A stretch of DNA of 64,000 nucleotides, taken from NCBI RefSeq assembly GCF_932526225.1, contig NC_064035.1, positions 21,257,969 through 21,321,968 on the forward strand. Reading direction: 5' to 3'. Below, piece by piece: positions 56,697-64,000 of this stretch. The position numbers and the translations under genes were made by a program. The notes beneath the pieces were generated by a model that was given only the letters and a program-made list of their open reading frames with translations, was not told where the DNA came from and searched no databases. Source of the DNA: Nematostella vectensis (Eukaryota; Cnidaria; Anthozoa; Actiniaria; Edwardsiidae). Position 1 is the stretch's first letter. Each line of letters opens with the position of its first letter.

Positions 56697-58815
56697 AAGG
56701 CGATGTTATCTAAAGTTTTGATTGACAACGACAACCTTAGCTAGGCTATAATTACATAATATTTCTTGATATCCCGGTGTGTGGGGGCCAGATCTTAAAC
56801 TTTGAATTGCTTTGAAATCTTCAAAGTACTTTAAAATCACTTACAATTGTTGCAGATTGGATTTAGATTGTATTCATTCAGCACATGTACATATAAAGAA
56901 GTGGATAATTTATTAGTAACAAATTCAAGTTACAATCGTGCCCTCTGCACGCTTTCAGTATTACGGTATGATATTTGGCGTTATCTCTAACAGGACACTA
57001 TGGACAACGCTACTAACAAGATGCGCTTCTAGACAAGGATTTTTTTTTGTTTCTTATTCGGAACTTTTAACGTAAATCGAAACGCTAAACCTACGAACGC
57101 TAAAAATACGAACGCTTGCATGTGTTACCTCTAACAAGACACGCTTCTAAACAAGGGTTTTTTGTTGCTAATCCGGATACTAGGAACGTTCAACGGAAAT
57201 TGGATTCAAATTGCATATGACAGAATGTCAAATATGCGTGAAATAACGTAGCACATTTGCGCTTAGGGATGTTGTCTTAGCATTTCACTCAAACTAAAAT
57301 CAACAACACAACAATGCTTGGAATTTTTTCCACTTTATTCATACTGCAGAGGTAAGATATGAAATGGGTGTGAAGTTGCACTGCCAACAATAACAAAGTT
57401 TGTTACCTACATATGTTTTCAGTTTATTACATCACACCATAATCTGGACAAAGATGCTTTGTTAGAGCAGGAGAATTTTCCAGGTTTACTCTAGATGGAA
57501 GTTTATCCAGAAGTTTTGTATAAATATCAATGTTTGTATAAATATAAAAAAAATATGTCTATAGATATGTATAATATATGCTCATTTAAATTTTGGACCC
57601 ATTTTCAATCTATTTCTACTGATAAAGCATAACTAGTTTTTCTTGTTAATAAAACAGAATATTGTTGTTTCCTCTAGAAAAAGTTTTGTATTAATTGATC
57701 AGAATTGGTATATAATGCTAATTGTCAGCTTGAGCTGTAAGTAACTGATCTTAGTGAAGCACAACTGAATTTGCACAGTAATAACTCTTAAGCTTTAAGG
57801 AATTAATTACATGCTGGCACATAAGGGTTTGGGATGTCAAGGGATGAACGCAAAAGTTATGTGTTAAACTCATGTCACAGGAAGCTGAACTGATGCTGAG
57901 TGGCAAGAGTTTGGATAAAAGTATATGTGGATGAAAAAAAAAACTCTACTTGTGGACAAAACACTCCTACTTTTGGACAAACCCCCCTACAGGTGGAAGA
58001 ACTACTCTTCTTGCCATGAGCTGACCGCCAGATGAAATTCCCTGTATGGTGCTGCTAGAAGATGGGCACTAAAACAAATAAGCATTCATTTGAATTTAAT
58101 GAACCTTACACAACATACAAGAAAAGATGAAGATCAAAAGACTTTTTGTTGTTGTCTGTTGATTTATCCTGCTTATGCAAATGAGCTTAGGTACATATGA
58201 TTCTGAGTATAATGTGAAGTTTTTAGGTTCTTGTAGTCATTTATTTCCTTAGCCATTGCTGAAAACTTACATATGATAAGCTATACAGTACAACATTTTT
58301 ATTTACAAAGCATGGAGTGAGTGCATATTAAAGCAAGCAAACGTGGAATTTAGTCCATCGCATACAACTTACAGCTATTCTAAATAGTTTTGCTTTATTC
58401 AAAGACAATAAAAATGTCGTTGTTGTCGTTGCACCATTTTAATAATGTATACTTCGTACTTAAGAAAGTTATTTGTATTTCCAGAATAAAACGAGATTTC
58501 AAATTGACACAACAACAATCTAGATCATCACCGAAAATACACTAATATAAATACTGTATACAGTAACTTACCAGTTTTCAATTGCCATTATACGGAAGTG
58601 CACCTGTCTTGATAAGTAAATTTTTTCGATTGAAGATCTAAACCATCTTTGTCCAGCGATAAGTACCTTAAGCTAAGTACTTGTTACGAAGAAATTAGGG
58701 TGTCATGTAACACAATTTACCTCATAAATTTGTTTTAAACAGTTATCTAAATTCATTTTTATCGTGGCTACGCGCTAAATAATGTAGGGTAAGAACAAAA
58801 TTGATTAAGAAATGT
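56697..58815. other. Intergenic, nothing recognised
   Basis: AT-rich. A partial copy of the MITE interior lies near 57200-57260. A run of 15 G ends the stretch at 58838-58852. Confidence 0.5.
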
Positions 58816-59079
58816 TCAATGACGTGCTTTTTCGATTGGGGGGGGGGGGGGGTAACTTTTAAATTGACCAGTTCTGATCGAACAGTAGTTTAGAACTCGT
58901 TTCCAAGATGGCGGCGGTATCATAGCAACACCGATGTAGCTCCCACAGCACACGGTCGCTTGGTCAGCGGGAACAACGAGCCATTTGTCTATGATTCTCA
59001 CCATTTTCTCTATCTTTTGGGAATTTAACGTGTGCAGTATATTAACCGCTTGATTGTAGACATCATAATCATAGAGCAT
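58816..59079 (-). CDS. Possible small minus-strand gene, 87 aa
   Basis: The ATG at 59079 opens an 87-codon frame with a plausible amphipathic start (YNQAVNILHTLNSQKIEKMV) and a cysteine pair. A CCAAGATGGCGGC motif lies inside it, and the proline run near its end is encoded by the poly-G tract. Promoter-like DNA with a chance open frame is an equal alternative. Confidence 0.22.
   Translation of the reverse strand: MLYDYDVYNQAVNILHTLNSQKIEKMVRIIDKWLVVPADQATVCCGSYIGVAMIPPPSWKRVLNYCSIRTGQFKSYPPPPPIEKARH
58903..58915 (+). promoter_or_regulatory. YY1-type promoter motif
   Basis: CCAAGATGGCGGC matches the YY1 core-promoter element. A second identical motif lies at 59718. Confidence 0.45.
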
Positions 59080-59339
59080 TCAATTTTGCGGGACTCGAAA
59101 GCCTATTTTGTCGGTGTTTTCGCGAAAGGTATGAGCGCCTGCTCAACCGCCGAATTCTCAATACAATTTAATTTATCCCCACCAGTGACATCACAATAGA
59201 AACCATGGCATGGCTTTACCTCGGTGTAAGAACCTCACAACTGACGTCACAAGCCACTAACAGTGTTTATGCTGATAACATGTTATATCAATACCTCAAC
59301 TGTATAAGTTATCTCAGGAGAAACTGACTCGATGGAACG

Positions 59340-59690
59340 CTAGATCCGCATATCTTTAAATCGCTAGACCGTTGGATCACTAGACCGTTGGATCCATCGG
59401 CCCGATGGATCGCTGGGTCGGTGCTTCGCTGGGTCGATGGATCGCTAGGCCGATGAATAGCTGGGTCGATGCTTCGCTGGGTCGATGGATCGCTAGGCCG
59501 ATGAATAGCTGGGTCGATGGATCGATGGATCTCTGGGTCGATGGATCGCTGGGCCAAGATCGCTAGGCCTATGAATATCTGTGTCGATGGATCGCTGGGC
59601 CAATGGATCGCTAGGCCGATGAATATCTGGGTCGATGGATCGCTCTGGGTCGATGGATCGCTGGGCCGATGGATCGATCGGGTCGTCGAG
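59340..59690. repeat. GATCG-rich minisatellite, mixed 16-bp units
   Basis: Units of the form GATGGATCGCTGGGTC and GATCGCTAGGCCGATG are mixed in blocks of about 48-50 bp. The array lies in the upstream region of the large gene at 59947. Frames reading SIDPAIHRPSD are artefacts. Confidence 0.85.
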
Positions 59691-59717
59691 GCCGCGTTTT
59701 TCGGTCTGCCTGTGTGG

Positions 59718-59730
59718 CCAAGATGGCGGC
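59718..59730 (+). promoter_or_regulatory. YY1-type promoter motif of the OTU/transposase-like gene
   Basis: CCAAGATGGCGGC lies 217 bp upstream of the ATG at 59947. No TATA box was seen, which suits a YY1-type start site. Confidence 0.5.
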
Positions 59731-59946
59731 ATCAGTCGACCCCGTACGTTGTGTAAAACTAATCAAATCATTTAATATTGTATCTTAAAAAGGCGATACC
59801 CCGTCTAAAAAAAGGTTATAATATCAAATACTAATTGTTTTCATGTAAAGTATTGCGTGAAAAAAAACGAAAATAAATGTTAGAGAAAAGTAATTTCTCA
59901 CTTGTTGGTATTCCTGTGTATTTTGGACAGCGGAGGGAAAGACAAC

Positions 59947-62900
59947 ATGGCGATCGTAAACTATTATTATTACTTATCGATTTTACTCCTTTATGTTGCT
60001 GTTTTTATGCGTTCTGCGGCCCACGTAAATGAGGAAAGTGTAAAATTTATCAAGTTGGTAATTGAGACTACTGACGACATCGATAGATGTACATTTTCGC
60101 CTATTACTGCGTTCCCACGCGGCCAACGTGTTCAGACGGCCCTTGGAAACTCAGCAGAAGCCTTTCTTGTCCCTGACGTTATTCTCTGGGACCCCATTTC
60201 AGCGTTCCCAGATAGTTCTTTCCAGTGTCCAGCATGCTTGGAGATATCGGAAATAGAGTACCTTCGTCCCACAAGATGGAAGGATGGGGTAACAGTACAT
60301 GACCAGCCAAGAATGCTATTTGGTTTACGGAACAGTGCCCTTCTTGTGAGCAGGGTATATTTTTGCCCCAATAAACATCAGATCCTTAGCCACGACAAAA
60401 GAATCGTAACACCCCTCGGATCAGAACACGTACCGTTTGTTTTATTTCACAAGTGTGGTATCACAAGGGACCTCTTCAAGTTTTTTATTTCACATGTCAA
60501 AACAGGGATGTCAATTAGCGATATTCAGGTACTCTGGCAGCAAATGTTATACGATGAGTACGGCTTACGGAAACTTTCTTTTGTAAAAACTAACATTGCA
60601 ACTGCTTCCCCATTTCTTGATTTCACATCCCAGTCAAGCAAAGTTGGAGAAAAAATAATAGTCGCCTGTTTTGTTCAGGATTATTTTGAGAAGGAGCACC
60701 TGTACAAAAGGAGAATGCAAGAGATGACTGCAAAGTATTTAAGTGCTGATCATACTTTCAAGGTACCTGCCAATGTTGGTTGCTGGGTAAATGAGAAGTG
60801 GGTCCGCCTTTATGACAGCCTCTTTATTGTGATGAATGAAGATGGAATTGTTGTGGCTTGGAAGCTTTGTAAAGGTACTAGCTTTGTAGTAATTGAAGAG
60901 TTGCTATGGGATCTGAAAGCAAATCTGGATAGACTCAATTGCCAAATAGAACAAATACATGTAGATAACTGCTGCCAATGGGGCCAGAAACTTAATTCTG
61001 TGTTTGATGCATCTTCAGTTAAGCTGGATCATTTCCATGCTATACAACGTTTTACTTCTACAATTCCGAAGAAAGGTGGATACAATTCGCCAATGAGGAA
61101 GTTGAGATCTGAGATGCTGGCAGAGTTTAAGTATTTTCTGAGGGATCCAACTGACAAGGGGAAGGACAGAGTAAAATCAACACCATCAAGCAATGTAATG
61201 GAAGCAAATATTGACTCTTTTCTGAGGCAATGGGAAAGTGTTGAGTATGAAGGTGAACAGATTGTTCCGGAGAAAGGTATAGCTGAGATAAACAAATTGC
61301 TGGCTCATATCAGAAAAGGTTGCTTATCTGGAATTCCTCCTTCGGGTGGCACCAATCGTAATGAAGGTATACACAGAGTACTCAACAAAACACTGAAAAG
61401 ATCGAGACTTGGCCTACAGTATGCTTTGGCATTGCTTGGGGTGTTTTTCTATATTTGGAATGAGGAGAAACTGTCTTTGACAAACAAAAAGAGAAAGATC
61501 AGGGTTACTCCCCCAGTGGAAACACACTTCAATGATACAACATATTGCAATGGAACAGAACATCATGCAATTTACAACCAATATTTGAGAGAACAGGATG
61601 TTCTTTCAAATGAGGATGCAGCTTTAGATGTGTTAAATAGACTGCAGGAATCCTATAATACAAATTGTGATAACCTTTCAGAAGATGAAGAATTAGATAG
61701 AAGTGAAGATGTCAAAGATTCTGAGGAGCATGAATTCAGTCTCGGTGATGCTGAGAAGGAGTTTATTTGTGCTACATCGAAGGCATATGAAGAATTAATA
61801 AGAAATGTTGGTGATCAGTCTCAGGGGAGTTATGGAAAGCTCAAACCAAGCATTGCTATGTTTGAGAGTAGCATGTTGGGTCTAGTCAGTTCCAGTTTGC
61901 CTGGTAAATATAACTCCTCAGCTCTAGATGACATACTTGCAAACTTTGCAATGACTAGAGTCCCAGTCCCTGGTGATGGAAATTGTTTCTACAATGCAGT
62001 GGCGCATGGCCTTATTACGACAGTCTTCCCAAATATAACTTCCTCATCTGATATTGGGAAGCACCTGTCTTCTCTTGGTTTACATGGTGAACAAGGCATG
62101 TACGATATGGCATTCAAGTTGAGGTTACTCAATGTTAACGAGTGGCTAAATGACCCAGAACCATACAGGCTATTTCTGCTAAACGGAGAATCGCTAGAAG
62201 ATCAAGCAAATGCCTTTTTAAATGATGGATATTTCAATGCAGCTATTGGAAATATCACGGTTCTAGGAATGGCAAATATTTTGAAAATGCCAATAGTGTT
62301 ATTGTCCCAAATGCAAAATTTCCCTGTGGTCCCTGTTTCACCAACTAAAGGTACAGTGATAAGTACACCACTCTATCTAGCCTTCGATCAATCTGGTCTT
62401 GGCCATTATGATGCTATTGCTATGCGGTCTGAACAACCTGAGACAGATGAAAGCAAGTTTGACAATTCTGCAGCGCAAAAGGCCAATGGGGCCAATAGTG
62501 CTGGGAGCTGCAGATGCGGCCAAGGAGCTAAGAAAAAGGAGAAGGATGTAAGGTCATGTCACAGCTTTAAATCAAGGTGCAAATGCTTTCAGAGTGTTAA
62601 GGGGTGTTCTGACTGTGACTGTTTAGGTTGCGAGAACCCTTATGGGAAAAAAATGCAAAGGGGCCATTCCAAGGTCACGCTTACAAGAAAAAGAATGGCA
62701 CCAAGGATGACAACCGAAATGGTTGCAGGAAAGAAGTTTGCACAAAAACTTGATGTCACAGGCAACATTGCTCATGGCTGGACCTTGTTTGAGGAACTAA
62801 TAGTTATCCAGATCCTCCAAATGCAGCTGGCAAAGGGAGGTATAGATATTGATTGCATTTATCAACACTTCTTACAACTGGTGAGCTGTAATGTTAACCC

Positions 62901-63009
62901 TAAATCTATTGCACAAATATCAAGTAAAGTGATGTCACTTATCAGTGATGATAGAGTTTTTAGAACTAAACTAAAAGAACAGGCCCGCCTGAATTGGTTT
63001 GCTCATTAG
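59947..63009 (+). CDS. DDE transposase-like, OTU protease and CXC-cluster fusion protein, 1020 aa
   Basis: A single-exon, fully open gene. The first ATG (59947) is used; it opens a hydrophobic stretch of about 25 residues, and Met 21 (60007) is an alternative start. Residues 94-144 hold a C-x2-C, C and H zinc-like module. An RNase H-like core follows with D268 (SADHTFKV), D340 (HVDNCCQWG) and E473 (NRNEGIHRVLN), fitting a DDE transposase. Residues about 670-830 form an OTU-type cysteine protease (deubiquitinase fold) with D677-G-N-C680 and H820 in GHYDAIA. Residues 855-895 are a CXC-like cysteine cluster (SCRCGQG to CDCLGCENPYG). A helical C-terminus (about 940-1020) looks Myb/SANT-like. An acidic linker separates transposase and OTU. 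KDZ-type transposons also pair DDE enzymes with cysteine clusters, but membership is unproven. All catalytic residues look intact. Confidence 0.82.
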   Translation: MAIVNYYYYLSILLLYVAVFMRSAAHVNEESVKFIKLVIETTDDIDRCTFSPITAFPRGQRVQTALGNSAEAFLVPDVILWDPISAFPDSSFQCPACLEISEIEYLRPTRWKDGVTVHDQPRMLFGLRNSALLVSRVYFCPNKHQILSHDKRIVTPLGSEHVPFVLFHKCGITRDLFKFFISHVKTGMSISDIQVLWQQMLYDEYGLRKLSFVKTNIATASPFLDFTSQSSKVGEKIIVACFVQDYFEKEHLYKRRMQEMTAKYLSADHTFKVPANVGCWVNEKWVRLYDSLFIVMNEDGIVVAWKLCKGTSFVVIEELLWDLKANLDRLNCQIEQIHVDNCCQWGQKLNSVFDASSVKLDHFHAIQRFTSTIPKKGGYNSPMRKLRSEMLAEFKYFLRDPTDKGKDRVKSTPSSNVMEANIDSFLRQWESVEYEGEQIVPEKGIAEINKLLAHIRKGCLSGIPPSGGTNRNEGIHRVLNKTLKRSRLGLQYALALLGVFFYIWNEEKLSLTNKKRKIRVTPPVETHFNDTTYCNGTEHHAIYNQYLREQDVLSNEDAALDVLNRLQESYNTNCDNLSEDEELDRSEDVKDSEEHEFSLGDAEKEFICATSKAYEELIRNVGDQSQGSYGKLKPSIAMFESSMLGLVSSSLPGKYNSSALDDILANFAMTRVPVPGDGNCFYNAVAHGLITTVFPNITSSSDIGKHLSSLGLHGEQGMYDMAFKLRLLNVNEWLNDPEPYRLFLLNGESLEDQANAFLNDGYFNAAIGNITVLGMANILKMPIVLLSQMQNFPVVPVSPTKGTVISTPLYLAFDQSGLGHYDAIAMRSEQPETDESKFDNSAAQKANGANSAGSCRCGQGAKKKEKDVRSCHSFKSRCKCFQSVKGCSDCDCLGCENPYGKKMQRGHSKVTLTRKRMAPRMTTEMVAGKKFAQKLDVTGNIAHGWTLFEELIVIQILQMQLAKGGIDIDCIYQHFLQLVSCNVNPKSIAQISSKVMSLISDDRVFRTKLKEQARLNWFAH

Positions 63010-64000
63010 ATCTAGCAAATTTGTTTAGAATTGTGTACATTTGATGTCTGTCAAACTATGCAGGAACACTGCCAGATTTATGTTATTAGTATAATATATG
63101 GAGGCAAGCCACAATCAGATCCATTTAGCAAAAATAACATGTAAAAGCTTACAATACATGTATATCCTGTATATGCTTATGTTTAATTTAATAGGGATGT
63201 TCAAATTTCAGTTACTGTTCTTTATTGTAACAAACTAAATTTCTAGACTAAATTGAATAATGTAAGTCTCCTGATTATATTATTATTATCAGAACATATT
63301 TTGACATTTCTTTAACTTGGTTAATATGTGTTAAATGCAAGTTACAGTTTATTAGATCATTGATTTCAAAAAAGGCAAATTACAAGTTTTTGCTTAGTCT
63401 ATTAAAGATACGTAGTGCCAACAAATGTTGTTCTAAGGCATTTTCTGAAAAGAGAATAAAAGGTGGTAGTTTAAGAATAAGGGGATGTAAGTACCGGTAT
63501 GATCATTGCTTAGTGAATCAATAAACCAACTGCACGGTTACAATTTAATTATAATTTGGTTATTGTGATGAGGTGTTCAGCATGTAGGGAGGACAGAAAT
63601 TCTTGTTGAAACTTTACAAAGTAACAGTTACTGACTTTAGTCTAAATCTGCCGGTATGTGGTATTGAGAATTGACTTTACAAATAGGCAGTGGGACCGGG
63701 GAGATTTGGAGGGGGAGGGGGACACTGGTAGAAAAAATGGGAGGGGAGGGGGGTCAGAGATAAAAAATTACAATTTGTGTTGTGCCCCTCCCCTAATATT
63801 TGTTTGCCTCCCGCCCATGTAATAAAGTTCGTCAATCTCAATGTAACAAGGATGGATGACTTCAGATTCTAGTAGCATTTCGGTTCAATTTATCAGCTTC
63901 CCTAGCACGTCTTTGTTTGTTTGTTTTTTTTTTTCAAATACACCTGGATTTAAGATGTAGAATGTAAAAATTAAGCTTATTCAGCTTTAATGTAAAGCAC
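63010..64000. other. 3' flank of the fusion gene
   Basis: AATAAA signals occur at 63455-63460 and near 63521. A G-rich stretch at 63697-63760 has several runs of four or more G and could form a quadruplex. No gene or inverted repeat matching the 5' side was found. Confidence 0.5.

Noticed and set aside
59309-59756. Frames with SIDPAIHRPSDPS repeats
   Set aside because: They come from the GATCG-rich minisatellite and are open on both strands.
59902-59946. Upstream in-frame TTG as start of the fusion gene
   Set aside because: Animal genes rarely start at TTG; the first ATG at 59947 is preferred.

Overview
The window looks like nuclear DNA of an invertebrate animal, most easily a cnidarian such as a sea anemone. 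The reasons are a 24-exon cilia gene with GT-AG introns, moderate AT richness, and remnants of Polinton/Maverick, Ty3/gypsy-like, Tc1-like and LINE elements. No rRNA, tRNA or CRISPR array was recognised. The species call is an inference; the animal origin is well supported.

Region 1 (1-26000) is the 3' half of CFAP65 (CCDC108), a ciliary ASH/MSP-domain protein, on the + strand. The 24 exons assembled here sum to 3084 nt, all in phase, and encode the last 1027 residues. The introns are swollen by tandem arrays with units of 25, 52, 35, 30, 32, 40, 61, 27 and 53 bp, more than 12 kb in total. In five introns the repeat unit contains the exon/intron junction itself, so the arrays are long series of duplicated splice donors or acceptors. 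One array was later split by a LINE 3' end carrying a CTAC/CGAC tail, and another intron holds a MITE. A 38-bp array follows the gene.

Region 2 (26000-34700) is mostly non-coding: diverged repeats, a TA-flanked MITE, a hairpin, and a 3.4-kb foldback element with long inverted arms, 105-bp subrepeats and poly-G tracts. After it lies a short three-exon gene with a cysteine cluster and an E2F/NRF1-like promoter.

Region 3 (34700-43600) is a decayed Ty3/gypsy-like element with gag, protease and an env-like frame. Its reverse transcriptase, RNase H and integrase are missing, and a dead Tc1/IS630-type transposon sits in gag. Short repeats with E-box plus CRE motifs follow.

Region 4 (43600-54950) is a decayed Polinton/Maverick: protein-primed DNA polymerase B with an Endo VII-like zinc module, two capsid-related frames, a packaging-ATPase fragment, collagen-like fibre genes, a glycine-rich hydrophobic protein and a zinc-ribbon protein with a triplicated CRE upstream. 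The pieces are frameshifted and rearranged.

Region 5 (55000-64000) contains an intact 1020-residue single-exon gene fusing a DDE transposase-like core, an OTU-type cysteine protease domain and a CXC-like cysteine cluster. It is preceded by a minisatellite and YY1-type promoter motifs. This fusion and the splice-site-derived minisatellites are the most unusual things in the window.
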